Shown: in pieces, positions 37,568 through 47,383 of the stretch
Layout: each line of letters opens with the position of its first letter
Numbering within the stretch: the stretch's first letter is position 1
Source of the DNA: Rhodococcus opacus B4
Lineage (GTDB): Bacteria > Actinomycetota > Actinomycetes > Mycobacteriales > Mycobacteriaceae
Reading direction: 5' to 3'
DNA: 64,000 bases
NCBI RefSeq assembly: GCF_000010805.1
Contig: NC_012522.1
Location: 7,378,001-7,442,000, forward strand
The notes under the pieces: model-generated
What the model was told of the DNA's origin: nothing
Seen by the model: the letters and a program-made list of their open reading frames with translations, nothing else
The model's database searches: none
Program-made: the position numbers and the translations under genes

Positions 37568-40235
37568 GCAGGCGACCGGGAAACCCGACCCCGCGCACGA
37601 CTACCCGCGGCACTGGGTCGCCGACGTGCTCGCGGCGGACGGCGGGGCGGTCGCGCTGCGGCCGATCGTGCCCGAGGACGCCGACAAACTCGTCGCGTTC
37701 CACTCCAAGCTGTCCGAGCGCACCCGCTATCTGCGTTATTTCGGTCCCTACCCGACCATGTCGCAACGCGATGTCGTGCACTTCACCACGGTCGACCACC
37801 ACGACCGGGTCGCGTTCGTGGTGGTGTTGGGAGACGAGATCATCGCCGTCGGCCGGTACGAGCGGCTCACCGGCGAGGGCGACGGCAAATCCGCGGAGGT
37901 GGCATTCGTGGTCGCCGACGCGCACCAGGGCCGCGGACTCGGGCCGATCCTGCTCGAGCACCTGGCCGCGGCGGCCGCGGAGAGCGGCCTGACGATGTTC
38001 GTCGCCGAGGTCCTCGCGGAGAACCGGAACATGGTGACCGTCTTCCGTGAGGCCGGATATCAGGTGAGCCGCAGCTTCGAGGGCGGCGTGCTCAGGCTCG
38101 AGTTCGCGATCGACCCCACCGAAGCGATGGTGTCCGTGCGCAATTCCCGCGAGCGGGCCGCCGAGGCGCGGAGCATGCGCAACGTGCTCAGTCCGCGTTC
38201 GGTCGCGGTGATCGGCGCGTCCACCGACCGGGCGAAGGTCGGCAACGCCGTCCTGACCAACCTGCTGCGGGCGGGATTCACCGGTCCGGTGTACCCGGTC
38301 AACGCCGAGCACCGTTCGGTCCACGGTGTGCGGGCGTACCCGACGGTCCGCGACATCCCCGACGAGGTGGACCTCGCGGTCGTCGCCGTCCCCGCCGAAT
38401 CGATCAACGCCGTCCTCGACGACTGCCTGGACAAGGGGGTCAAGGCCCTCGTCGTCGTGTCCTCCGGATTCAGTGAAACCGGAATGGACGGACGGCAGTC
38501 CGAGCGCCGCCTCGTCCACGCCGCCCGCGCGCACGGGATGCGGCTGATCGGTCCCAACGCGCTCGGCGTGGCCAACAACGACCGCGACGTGTCGTTGAAC
38601 GCCACGCTCGCGCCGGTGCTGCCCAGCCCCGGCAATGTCGGATTCTTCTGTCAGTCCGGCGCACTCGGCATCGCGATCCTCGACGAGGCCGCGCGGAGCC
38701 GAATCGGGTTGTCCGCGTTCGTCTCGGCGGGCAACCGTGCCGACGTCTCCGGCAACGACCTGCTGCAGTACTGGGATTCGGACCCGGCGACCGAGGTCGT
38801 GCTGCTGTATCTGGAGAGCTTCGGCAACCCCCGCAAGTTCTCGCGCATCGCGCGGAGGGTGGCGAGGAACAAGCCGATCGTCGCGGTCAAGAGCGGGCGG
38901 CACGCCGTCCCGCCGGCGCTGGCGGCCAGCGGCGGCGAGATGGACGATTCGATCGTGCGCGCCCTCTTCGAGCAGGCCGGAGTGGTGCAGGTCGGGTCGA
39001 TCTCGCAGCTGTTCGACTGTGCGCTGCTGTTCGGGTACCAGCCGCTGCCCGCAGGCCCCCGGCTCGCCGTGGTCGGGAACTCCACCGCGCTCGGCGTCCT
39101 CGCCGCCGACGCCGCCCGCAGCGAGGGTCTGCAGGTCGGCGACCCCGTCGACCTGGGCCCGCAGGCCGGTCCCGAGGAATTCGCGTCGGCCGTGCGGACG
39201 GCACTCGCGTCCTTCGACGTCGATTCGGTGATCGCCGTGTTCGTCCCCCCGGTCGCCGTACCCGCCGAACCCTATGCCCAGGCGCTGCGGGAAGCGGTGC
39301 GGGACGCCGACAAACCGGTGCTCACGACGTTCCTCGCGGCGGAGGGCGTGCCCGACGTCCTGGCGGTCCGAGGCGAGGACGGGCATCCGACACGCGGTTC
39401 GGTGCCCTCCTATCCGGGTCCGGAACGCGCGGCGCTGGCGCTGGCCAGGGCCTGGCGGTATTCGGCCTGGAAGAGTAAGCCGTCCTCGAAAGTGGTGCGT
39501 CCCAACGGGATCGACCCGGAGCGGGCGAAAGCGATGGTCGACGGCTGGCTGTCGACGTCGTCCGGGCGGTGGCTGTCGGACTTCGAGGCGTCGCAGCTTC
39601 TCGCGTGCTACGGCGTGGACGTCGTGGAGTTCCGGTCCGCCACCACCGAGGAGGAGGCCGTGCAGGCCGCGGAGGAACTGGGGTATCCGGTCGCGGTGAA
39701 GGCGACGGGGGAGCAGTGGCGGCACCGGCCCGACCTCGGCGGCGTCCGCCTCGACCTGGTCGGACCGGACTCGGTCCGCTGGGCCTACCGCGACCTCGCC
39801 GCCGCATCCGGCGAACCCCTGCTCCACGTGCAGCGGATGGCCACCAAGGGGATCGGCTGCGTCGTCGGCGTGCAGGACGACCCGTCGTTCGGTTCGCTCA
39901 TCTCGTTCGGGCTCGCCGGCGTGATCTCCGATCTGCTCGGTGACCGCGCCTACCGGGTGCTGCCCCTCACCGAGGACGCCGCGGCGGAGCTGATCGACGC
40001 ACCGAAGGCCGCGCCGCTGCTGTCCGGCTACCGCAGCGCCGTGCCGGTGAACAAATCGGCCCTCGTCGACCTCGTACAGCGGATCTCCGCCCTCGCCGAC
40101 GACCTGCCGGAGGTGCGGGAACTGGCCTGCGAACCGGTGCTCGCGTCCGCCGAGGGTGCGCTGGTCACCGATTCGCGCGTGCGGATCGGTCCGGAGCCCA
40201 GCGTCGCCGACCTCGGTCCCCGCCGGCTGCGCTGA
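37560..40235 (+). CDS. Protein lysine acyltransferase: N-terminal GNAT fused to NDP-forming acyl-CoA synthetase-like domain
   Basis: An 891-residue fusion. Residues 30-185 are a GNAT acetyltransferase (acetyl-CoA loop QGRGLG at 123-128, ENRNMVTVFREAGY near 154). Residues 205-335 are the CoA-binding Rossmann domain (VAVIGAS), 340-510 the CoA-ligase flavodoxin-like part, and 655-880 an ATP-grasp domain (LLACYGVDVVEF). Where active NDP-forming synthetases have the phosphohistidine motif SHTGA, this protein has SGGEM near residue 457, so synthetase activity is probably lost and the domain senses a nucleotide or acyl-CoA. GNAT at the N-terminus is the layout of Streptomyces PatA, the reverse of Salmonella Pat. 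It overlaps acuC by eight bases. Confidence 0.88.
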   Translation: MTEQATGKPDPAHDYPRHWVADVLAADGGAVALRPIVPEDADKLVAFHSKLSERTRYLRYFGPYPTMSQRDVVHFTTVDHHDRVAFVVVLGDEIIAVGRYERLTGEGDGKSAEVAFVVADAHQGRGLGPILLEHLAAAAAESGLTMFVAEVLAENRNMVTVFREAGYQVSRSFEGGVLRLEFAIDPTEAMVSVRNSRERAAEARSMRNVLSPRSVAVIGASTDRAKVGNAVLTNLLRAGFTGPVYPVNAEHRSVHGVRAYPTVRDIPDEVDLAVVAVPAESINAVLDDCLDKGVKALVVVSSGFSETGMDGRQSERRLVHAARAHGMRLIGPNALGVANNDRDVSLNATLAPVLPSPGNVGFFCQSGALGIAILDEAARSRIGLSAFVSAGNRADVSGNDLLQYWDSDPATEVVLLYLESFGNPRKFSRIARRVARNKPIVAVKSGRHAVPPALAASGGEMDDSIVRALFEQAGVVQVGSISQLFDCALLFGYQPLPAGPRLAVVGNSTALGVLAADAARSEGLQVGDPVDLGPQAGPEEFASAVRTALASFDVDSVIAVFVPPVAVPAEPYAQALREAVRDADKPVLTTFLAAEGVPDVLAVRGEDGHPTRGSVPSYPGPERAALALARAWRYSAWKSKPSSKVVRPNGIDPERAKAMVDGWLSTSSGRWLSDFEASQLLACYGVDVVEFRSATTEEEAVQAAEELGYPVAVKATGEQWRHRPDLGGVRLDLVGPDSVRWAYRDLAAASGEPLLHVQRMATKGIGCVVGVQDDPSFGSLISFGLAGVISDLLGDRAYRVLPLTEDAAAELIDAPKAAPLLSGYRSAVPVNKSALVDLVQRISALADDLPEVRELACEPVLASAEGALVTDSRVRIGPEPSVADLGPRRLR

Positions 40236-40276
40236 GCGGGGCCGGCCGGCCCCGGACGAGCAGTCCCCGCACAGCG

Positions 40277-40316
40277 CAGCGCCGGTGCCGGTCGCGTACG
40301 ACCGGCACCGGCGCTG
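40277..40316. terminator. Bidirectional hairpin terminator between the acyltransferase gene and sigB
   Basis: A perfect 18-base stem, CAGCGCCGGTGCCGGTCG (40277-40294) and its complement (40299-40316), around a CGTA loop, between two convergent genes. No T-run. Confidence 0.75.
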
Positions 40317-40337
40317 ATGCGGAGGGAGAGACCCGGG

Positions 40338-41309
<972 letters not shown>

Positions 41310-41382
41310 GACTTGCCTCCTCATCGGTGGTGTCTCATATGGATCAACGCACCGAAGGCCTGGGAAAGTTCCCGGCCGGTAA

Positions 41383-41412
41383 TTTACGAAGAGGCTGTGA
41401 CCTGCAGGTTCC
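41383..41412 (-). promoter_or_regulatory. ECF (SigE/SigH)-type promoter of sigB
   Basis: Read leftward, GGAACC (41412-41407), an 18-base spacer and CGTAAA (41388-41383) resemble the GGAAC...CGTT-type promoters used by mycobacterial SigE and SigH, and lie 75 bases before the sigB start. In M. tuberculosis sigB is under SigE/SigH control, which this would match. Confidence 0.45.
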
Positions 41413-41476
41413 TCGATTCGGTCCTGAGAAGTTGCTGAGAACACGTATAAGGGGGACGTGTTCGGGAACCCGCCGG

Positions 41477-42958
41477 CTACGTGGGGAGCACCAGTCCGTG
41501 CCGGACGAGGGCGTGTACGAGGGGGACGGCCGACTGGGCGAGGTCCTCGGCGTCGACGGCGTGGGCGGCAGCGAGAAGTTCGATCAGTTCGCCCAGCACG
41601 AGGCCGTCGTGGCCGCGCATGCCCGCGACGAGAGAGGCGACGAGGTCGTCGACCTCGTGCTGCCACGCCGGGCCGTTGCCGCGGTGCAACCGCGCGACCG
41701 CCTGCGTCCATCCCTCGTCGCCGGGCAGGAACACTCGCTCGAGGGCGGTGCTCTCCTCGACACGGAATCGGGCGGTGAGCACGTCGTGGTCGCGCAGCCA
41801 CGCCACCCGCTCGAAGTACGCGAGGGCCTCCGCGCCGAGCGGATCGGTGAAGCCGTGGGTGAGGTCTTCCGCCATCAGATCGGTGGGTGCGTCGGTCCGG
41901 CGCAGGTAGACGAACCCGAAACCGACCCCCGCCACGTTCGCGCTCGCGAGGTGATCCAGCCAGTCCTCGGCGATCGTCGCGGTGGCCGGGTCGCGGGTGT
42001 CGAGGCCGCCGTCCCGCATCCAGGTGCCGACGTAGAGGGCCGGGTCCGCGACGTCCCGCTGCACCACCCAGGCGTCGATCCCGTGGGCGGGCAACCAGGA
42101 CGCGACCCGGGCGCGCCAGTCCTCGCCCTCGACGTGGATCCACGACGCCAGCAGCGCCGCCGTGCCGCCGGGCGCGAGGTAGCCGGCCACGCGGGAGATC
42201 ATCAGTTCACTCGCGCCGTCGAGGTCGAGGCCGGAGTCGCGGTAGGTGTGGCCCACCGTGGCGCGGCTCACGACGAACGGCGGATTGGCCACGATCTGAT
42301 CGAACGTGCGGCCCTCGACCGGCTCGAACCACGACCCGGCGAGCAGTTCCACCTCCTGTTCGTTCAGTGCCGCCGTGACGGCCGCCAGGTCCACCGCCCG
42401 CACGTTCAGGTCCGTCGCCGTGATCGAGTGGGCGTAGGAGGCGCCGTGCAGGGCCTGGATACCGCACCCGGTCCCGATGTCGAGCAACGTCCCGACCGGT
42501 GCGGTCGGGGTGGCCCGCAGCAGTGACAGCGACGCGTGGCCGACGCCGATGACGTGGTCGACGGGGGTCTCGCGGGGGCGGAGGGAACCGTCGAGGTCGG
42601 AGAGCACCCACCGGTTGCCCCCGCCGATGTCCAGCGGCCGCAGGTCGAGGGCGGCCCGGACGACGTCGCCGTCGGATTCGAGCAGGCCTGCGGCGACGGC
42701 GTCGTCGACAGCGAGCGGGGACAACGCTCCGGCGACCTCGCCTGCGGGACAGTCGTCGGTGAGGAGGAACAGGCGGATCAGGGTGCCGAGTTCGCCGCAG
42801 GACGCGCTCGCCCGGCGCACCGGGACCGGTTCGTTGCGGCTCAACGCCGCATGGACCTCGGGGCCCAGCGCGTCGAGCAGGGTGTCCGTGTCGTACCGAT
42901 TGCGGAGGAGGGCCGCACGCAGAGACGGGCAGATCGACAGCAGTTCGTCACGGTTCAC
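41477..42958 (-). CDS. Class I SAM methyltransferase, NPPF type
   Basis: A 493-residue methyltransferase. The Rossmann core starts near 155 with LLDIGTGCGIQALH (SAM binding), ATDLNVRAVDLA follows, and IVANPPFVVSR near 225 is the NPPF motif of amino-group methyltransferases acting on rRNA guanine or protein glutamine (RlmG/RsmC/PrmC type). An N-terminal 140-residue helical region and a C-terminal 190-residue region flank the core, as in an actinobacterial subgroup. Its target is unknown; rRNA N2-guanine is the best guess. It lies upstream of sigB on the same strand, 167 bases away. Confidence 0.85.
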   Translation of the reverse strand: MNRDELLSICPSLRAALLRNRYDTDTLLDALGPEVHAALSRNEPVPVRRASASCGELGTLIRLFLLTDDCPAGEVAGALSPLAVDDAVAAGLLESDGDVVRAALDLRPLDIGGGNRWVLSDLDGSLRPRETPVDHVIGVGHASLSLLRATPTAPVGTLLDIGTGCGIQALHGASYAHSITATDLNVRAVDLAAVTAALNEQEVELLAGSWFEPVEGRTFDQIVANPPFVVSRATVGHTYRDSGLDLDGASELMISRVAGYLAPGGTAALLASWIHVEGEDWRARVASWLPAHGIDAWVVQRDVADPALYVGTWMRDGGLDTRDPATATIAEDWLDHLASANVAGVGFGFVYLRRTDAPTDLMAEDLTHGFTDPLGAEALAYFERVAWLRDHDVLTARFRVEESTALERVFLPGDEGWTQAVARLHRGNGPAWQHEVDDLVASLVAGMRGHDGLVLGELIELLAAAHAVDAEDLAQSAVPLVHALVRHGLVLPT

Positions 42959-42988
42959 CCGTGCATTGTTGCAGGACGCCCGGCGGCG

Positions 42989-43348
42989 TCAGCCCTCGAT
43001 CGTATGGTGCGGCGGTGCGGGCAGGGCGGTGGACGGCGACTCGCGGTGGTCGTACCGGCTGGGCTCGTCCTTGGTGCGCGGCGGCCGGTCGTTCGCGATG
43101 AGGACCGCGATCCACGGCAGCGGGATCGACACGCCGATGATGGCCATCGAGATCCACGGGTTCTCCCAGATGCCGTACGCCACCGCGGCGAAGATCAGCG
43201 CCGGGAACCGGAACGACATGATGAGCAGGTACTTGCGGACACGGGCACGGTGCTGATCCTCGATGGATCGCGCTGCCTCGGTGATGAGAACCGGATTACT
43301 CGGTGAGCCGGCGTCGTGGGACCCACCGAACCCTGCACTTCGTGCCAT
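42989..43348 (-). CDS. DUF3099 membrane protein (Rv2709-like)
   Basis: A 119-residue protein with two membrane segments (about 41-60 and 66-86) between a hydrophilic N-terminus (ITEAARSIEDQHRARVRKY) and a proline-rich C-terminal tail. This architecture and its place beside sigB match the DUF3099 family, represented in M. tuberculosis by Rv2709. No function is known. ATG start; 30 bases upstream of the methyltransferase on the same strand, so the two may share a transcript. Confidence 0.85.
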   Translation of the reverse strand: MARSAGFGGSHDAGSPSNPVLITEAARSIEDQHRARVRKYLLIMSFRFPALIFAAVAYGIWENPWISMAIIGVSIPLPWIAVLIANDRPPRTKDEPSRYDHRESPSTALPAPPHHTIEG

Positions 43349-43425
43349 GTCTCCACTGTTCCACTGTCGTGCCGCAAATGCACACGGGGGGTGGGATCGC
43401 CGGCCGGTTGCGGCATTATTGAGGG

Positions 43426-43662
43426 GTGAGCACTCAAACCAAGGAACGGCCCGACGTCACCACCGACGAGTCGACCGATGACGACACTCCCAAGTTCTTC
43501 CACTACGTGAAGAAGAACAAGATCGCGGAGAGCGCCGTCATGGGCACTCACGTCGTCGCGTTGTGCGGCGAGGTGTTTCCGGTGACGAAATCCGCGAAGC
43601 CGGGATCGCCGGTCTGTCCCGACTGCAAGAAGATCTACGACGGATTGCGCAAGGGCGACTGA
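43426..43662 (+). CDS. DUF3039 small protein (Rv2708c-like)
   Basis: A 78-residue protein: a Thr/Asp-rich start, then FFHYVKKNKIAESAVMGTHVVALCGEVFPV and CPDCKKIYDGL. The cysteines and histidine (HVVALCG ... CPDC) look like a small metal site. It belongs to the DUF3039 family, always near sigB in Mycobacteriales as I recall. GTG start. Its last 28 bases are antisense to the 3' end of the YihY-like gene. Confidence 0.85.
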   Translation: MSTQTKERPDVTTDESTDDDTPKFFHYVKKNKIAESAVMGTHVVALCGEVFPVTKSAKPGSPVCPDCKKIYDGLRKGD

Positions 43663-44807
43663 GGTTTCGCCGGCGCTCGTCGCACACCCGGTGGCTCGGG
43701 AGATTCTCGTACCGGGCCGTCGGGCTCGCCGTCGTTCCCCGGGTCCTGCCCGGGCGTCTCCGGACGGGCGCGGTCGCCGACGACCTTGATCGGGCCGGTG
43801 GCGATGCGCCGTGTGAGGCTGGTCACCGGACCCGCCGACGGTGAACTCTCGGCCTGCGCGGCGATCCAGTCCCGCATCTGGTCGATTCGGGTCGCCCGGG
43901 CCGGCCAGAACTCCTGCACGGTCGCGTTGAACTCGGCGCCGAGCACCACCGCGAAACCCAGGAAGAACGTGAACAGCAGGAAGGCGATCGGCGTGGCCAG
44001 CGCCCCGTACGTGTACCCGGTTCCCGCGACCCACGAGAGGTAGCGGCGCAGGCAGGTGCTCGCGCCGAGGAAGAACACTCCCGCGACGAGCGCGCCGCCG
44101 AGCAGTCGGTGCCAGGGCAGCGACCGGGGCAGCGCCACCTTGTACAGCGTCGTCAGGCCGACGATGAGCAGTAGCCCCACACCCGGGTAGTAGAACGTGT
44201 CGACGATTTCCGTCCCGATCGTGCGCCACGACTCCGGGAGCACCCTCCCGACGAGCGTCGGCCCCAGCGCGACCAGCGGCAGGGTGAACACGGCGAGGAT
44301 CAGGAACATCACGTAGAGGAGCAACGCGAAGACGCGCTGCCACACGGGGTGCCGCGCCTCCTGCTGGCCGTGGGCCTCGACGATCGAGTCCACGAACGTG
44401 GAGATGGCCGACGAGCCCGCCCAGAGGGACAGCAGGAAGCTCAGGGACACGATCTCGGGCCGGCCCCGCTCGAGGACATCCCCGACCGTCGGGCGGATGA
44501 TCTGTTCGACCACGCTGTCGCTGAAGACGGTCCCGCTGAAGTTGACGATCTTCGACTGGATGATGTCGACGGTGTCGGGTCCGAACCACCCGCCGACGTA
44601 GCCGAGCATTCCGAGCAGCCCGAGCAGGAGCGGGGGCAGCGACAGCGTCTGCCAGAAGGCCGCGGTCGCCGCCTTCCCGAAGATCGAATCGTCCCACGCC
44701 TTGCTCGCTGTGCGACCGATCACGCTCAGTGCGCGACGTAGCGGATGCCACCCGGACCGGGGTGGATCACCGCCACTCTGCGGTGTCGTCGAGGGTGTTT
44801 CGGTCAT
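43635..44807 (-). CDS. YihY/BrkB-family membrane protein (Rv2707-like)
   Basis: A 390-residue integral membrane protein with six main hydrophobic segments between about 45 and 300, including AFWQTLSLPPLLLGLLGMLGY, LLYVMFLILAVFTLPLVALG and TPIAFLLFTFFLGFAVVLGAE (the family's conserved YGALATPIAFL motif). The C-terminal 70 residues are Pro/Arg-rich and cytoplasmic. YihY/BrkB proteins are widespread, once called ribonuclease BN in error; their transport or structural role is unsettled. Antisense overlap of 28 bases with the DUF3039 gene. Confidence 0.88.
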   Translation of the reverse strand: MTETPSTTPQSGGDPPRSGWHPLRRALSVIGRTASKAWDDSIFGKAATAAFWQTLSLPPLLLGLLGMLGYVGGWFGPDTVDIIQSKIVNFSGTVFSDSVVEQIIRPTVGDVLERGRPEIVSLSFLLSLWAGSSAISTFVDSIVEAHGQQEARHPVWQRVFALLLYVMFLILAVFTLPLVALGPTLVGRVLPESWRTIGTEIVDTFYYPGVGLLLIVGLTTLYKVALPRSLPWHRLLGGALVAGVFFLGASTCLRRYLSWVAGTGYTYGALATPIAFLLFTFFLGFAVVLGAEFNATVQEFWPARATRIDQMRDWIAAQAESSPSAGPVTSLTRRIATGPIKVVGDRARPETPGQDPGNDGEPDGPVRESPEPPGVRRAPAKPQSPLRNPS

Positions 44808-45022
44808 GATGTTTCCAGCATCCCTGACGACACGCCCGGTTGCCCACCGATGCTGTCCCCGTGTCGCGACAAATCTGTCACTATCGGTACTCGCGAATGC
44901 GGTTCGCGTCGGATCCGGGCGCTAGGCTCCTTGACGGACAGCGCCTTCGGGTGTGGACCGGACGTGTCGATCGAATACCGAGGAGTGCGAGCAAACAGTG
45001 CCAAGCCAGCGGAGGGCAGCCC

Positions 45023-46816
45023 GTGAGTGCTGAGACAGTGGGCTCCCAGTCGGCGCCGAGAGTGGAAACCGAGGCCGCGCAGATCGTGGGCACCGAGGCC
45101 TACCTCGCACAGACCGAACCAGCCAGGCCCGCGGGATCACTGCGCGCCTGGCAGCGTCGTGCGCTGACCAAGTATCTGTCCACCGGACCGCAGGATTTCC
45201 TCGCGGTCGCGACACCGGGCGCCGGTAAGACCACCTTCGCGCTACGCGTCGCGTCGGAGTTGCTGCGCGACCGCACCGTCGACCAGGTCACGGTGGTCGC
45301 GCCGACCGAGCATCTCAAACACCAGTGGGCGGAGTCCGCGGCGCGCAACGGAATCGCGCTGGACTCGTACTTCTCGAACTCGACCGGGCAGACGTCCAGC
45401 GACTACCAGGGTGTCGTGGTGACGTACGCGCAGGTCGCCTCCCACCCGTTCAAGCACCGGGTCCGCACCGAGAGCCGGCGCACGCTGGTCATCCTCGACG
45501 AGATCCACCACGGTGGCGACGCGAAGAGCTGGGGTGACGCCATCCGCGAGGCGTTCGGGGACGCCACCCGCCGACTCGCCCTCACCGGTACGCCGTTCCG
45601 CAGCGACGACAGTGCGATCCCGTTCGTGACGTACGAACCCGACCGCGAGGGCCTGATGCGCTCCAAGGCGGATCACTCGTACGGGTACTCGGACGCGCTC
45701 GCGGACGGCGTCGTCCGGCCCGTCGTGTTCCTCGCGTACTCCGGTGAGGCACGCTGGCGGAACAACGCGGGCGAGGAGTTCTCCGCGCGGCTCGGAGAGC
45801 CGCTCAGCGCGGAACAGACGGCCCGGGCGTGGCGCACGGCCCTGGACCCGTCGGGCGACTGGATTCCCGCGGTCCTGCACGCCGCCGACACCCGTCTCGG
45901 CCAGTTGCGCACCGGCGGCATGCCCGACGCGGGTGGCCTGGTGATCGCCACCGACCAGACCGTCGCCCGCGCCTACGCGCAGACCCTGAAGGCGGTCACC
46001 GGGGAAGACCCGGTCGTGGTCCTGTCCGACGACCCGACGGCGTCCAAGCGGATCGCCGAGTTCGGGGCGAGTACCCAGAAGTGGATGGTCGCCGTCCGCA
46101 TGGTGTCGGAAGGCGTCGACGTCCCCCGCCTGGCCGTCGGCGTGTACGCCACCAGTGCGTCCACCCCGCTCTATTTCGCGCAGGCGATCGGCCGTTTCGT
46201 GCGGTCCCGCCGCAAGGGCGAGACCGCGAGCGTGTTCCTCCCGTCGGTGCCGGTGCTGCTCGACCTGGCCAGCCAGCTGGAGGCGCAGCGCGACCACGTG
46301 CTCGGCAAGCCGCACCGGGAGAAGGACGGTTTCGACGACGACCTGCTCGCCGACGCGAACAAGCAGAAGGACGAGCCCGGCGAGGAAGAGAAGGCGTTCA
46401 CCTCGCTCGGCGCCGATGCCGAGCTCGACCAGGTGATCTACGACGGCTCGTCCTTCGGGACGGCCACGTTCTCGGGATCCGACGAGGAGGCCGACTACCT
46501 CGGTCTGCCGGGTCTGCTCGACGCCGACCAGATGCGCGCCCTGCTGCGTCAGCGTCAGACGGAGCAGCTGGACAAGCAGGCCCCCCCTGCCCCCGCCGCG
46601 CCGGTCCCGCAGGTCGCGGAGCGGGTGGCCGCCGCGGGACAGCTCGCGCAGCTGCGTCGCGAACTGAACAGTCTCGTCGCGATGCACAACCACAGGACGG
46701 GCAAGCCGCACGGCACCATCCACGGCGAACTCCGCCGTGTCTGCGGGGGACCGCCGACGGCGATCGCCACCGTCGAGCAGCTCACCGAGCGGATCTCCAC
46801 CCTGCGGCAGTGGTGA
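45023..46816 (+). CDS. SF2 DEAD/DEAH-box helicase of unknown role
   Basis: A 597-residue superfamily 2 helicase. Walker A ATPGAGKT lies at 63-70, Walker B is DEIHH at 159-163, motif III LTGTPFRSDD near 190, and the helicase C domain ends with FAQAIGRFVRSRRKGE near 388. These features place it nearer to XPB/restriction-helicase-like translocases than to RNA DEAD-box proteins. The last 180 residues are charged and helical with no known domain. GTG with GGAGGG upstream, preferred to a long Cys/Arg-rich extension. No nuclease or methylase partner is adjacent, so it is not an obvious defence system. Confidence 0.85.
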   Translation: MSAETVGSQSAPRVETEAAQIVGTEAYLAQTEPARPAGSLRAWQRRALTKYLSTGPQDFLAVATPGAGKTTFALRVASELLRDRTVDQVTVVAPTEHLKHQWAESAARNGIALDSYFSNSTGQTSSDYQGVVVTYAQVASHPFKHRVRTESRRTLVILDEIHHGGDAKSWGDAIREAFGDATRRLALTGTPFRSDDSAIPFVTYEPDREGLMRSKADHSYGYSDALADGVVRPVVFLAYSGEARWRNNAGEEFSARLGEPLSAEQTARAWRTALDPSGDWIPAVLHAADTRLGQLRTGGMPDAGGLVIATDQTVARAYAQTLKAVTGEDPVVVLSDDPTASKRIAEFGASTQKWMVAVRMVSEGVDVPRLAVGVYATSASTPLYFAQAIGRFVRSRRKGETASVFLPSVPVLLDLASQLEAQRDHVLGKPHREKDGFDDDLLADANKQKDEPGEEEKAFTSLGADAELDQVIYDGSSFGTATFSGSDEEADYLGLPGLLDADQMRALLRQRQTEQLDKQAPPAPAAPVPQVAERVAAAGQLAQLRRELNSLVAMHNHRTGKPHGTIHGELRRVCGGPPTAIATVEQLTERISTLRQW

Positions 46817-46843
46817 CCGCCGCCACCCCGTGACACGAACGCA

Positions 46844-46880
46844 AAGAGACCGGCGAGTGCGGTGCACTCGCCGGTCTCTT
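46844..46880. terminator. Hairpin terminator after the SF2 helicase gene
   Basis: A perfect 17-base stem, AAGAGACCGGCGAGTGC (46844-46860) and its complement (46864-46880), with a 3-base loop GGT, followed by TTGTTG. It sits between two convergent genes and could serve both. Confidence 0.8.
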
Positions 46881-46926
46881 GTTGCTGAAAGAGGTGAGCC
46901 TGGGACGGGTCACCCGGGCTGACGTA

Positions 46927-47121
46927 TCAGATTGCAGCTTCGGCTTCGGACACGATCGTGGCGTTCATCTCGCGAAGACGGTCTGCGTGCTCGTTGGCGT
47001 GGTGACCGCAGAAGAGCAACTCTCCTCCGGTCGGAAGGACCGCGCGAACGCGGGCTCCCGCACCGCACCGGTCGCACCGGTCGGCTGCGGTCAACGGGGG
47101 GCTGGTCAGTGTTCCGGGCAT
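46927..47121 (-). CDS. Small zinc-ribbon-like protein (DUF7455 type)
   Basis: A 64-residue protein with CDRCG near residue 16 and FCGHHANEHAD near 37, giving a likely Cys2-CysHis metal site, and a helical C-terminus. It resembles a small protein family (DUF7455, by recall) found near sigma factor genes in actinobacteria. ATG preceded by GGAGTC. Function unknown. The 262 bases between it and the DUF952 gene hold no further gene that I can support. Confidence 0.78.
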   Translation of the reverse strand: MPGTLTSPPLTAADRCDRCGAGARVRAVLPTGGELLFCGHHANEHADRLREMNATIVSEAEAAI

Positions 47122-47371
47122 GACTCCTCCGTACTGGCTTTTCGACTGATGCCGAGTGCCTGGGGCCTTGGTCCGCCGCGTCGGGGGTGGCGCGGTGGAT
47201 CTACTCTGTCAGACGTTTGGGGTTTACGCGTTGTTCCCGACGGCGTTTCTCAGTGTTGCATCACACACGAAACCGGCCGGAAAAGTGCGGGCAGCGGCGT
47301 GACGAGCACCGATGTGAACAGACCGATCGGTCCGAGTTCGCTGACAGCTGATTCGATGTCGGGCGTGACGT

Positions 47372-47383
47372 TAGTCTCGCCGT
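47372..47383 (+). promoter_or_regulatory. Leaderless-type -10 element of the DUF952 gene
   Basis: TAGTCT (47372-47377) ends 6 bases before the GTG start, without a ribosome binding site, the pattern of leaderless actinobacterial genes. Confidence 0.45.

Noticed and set aside
37503..39827. A 774-codon leftward open frame opposite the GNAT fusion
   Set aside because: Shadow of a real gene; no recognisable domain.
45023..46816. Phage-defence helicase
   Set aside because: No nuclease, methylase, toxin or mobile-element gene is adjacent; neighbours are conserved housekeeping genes.
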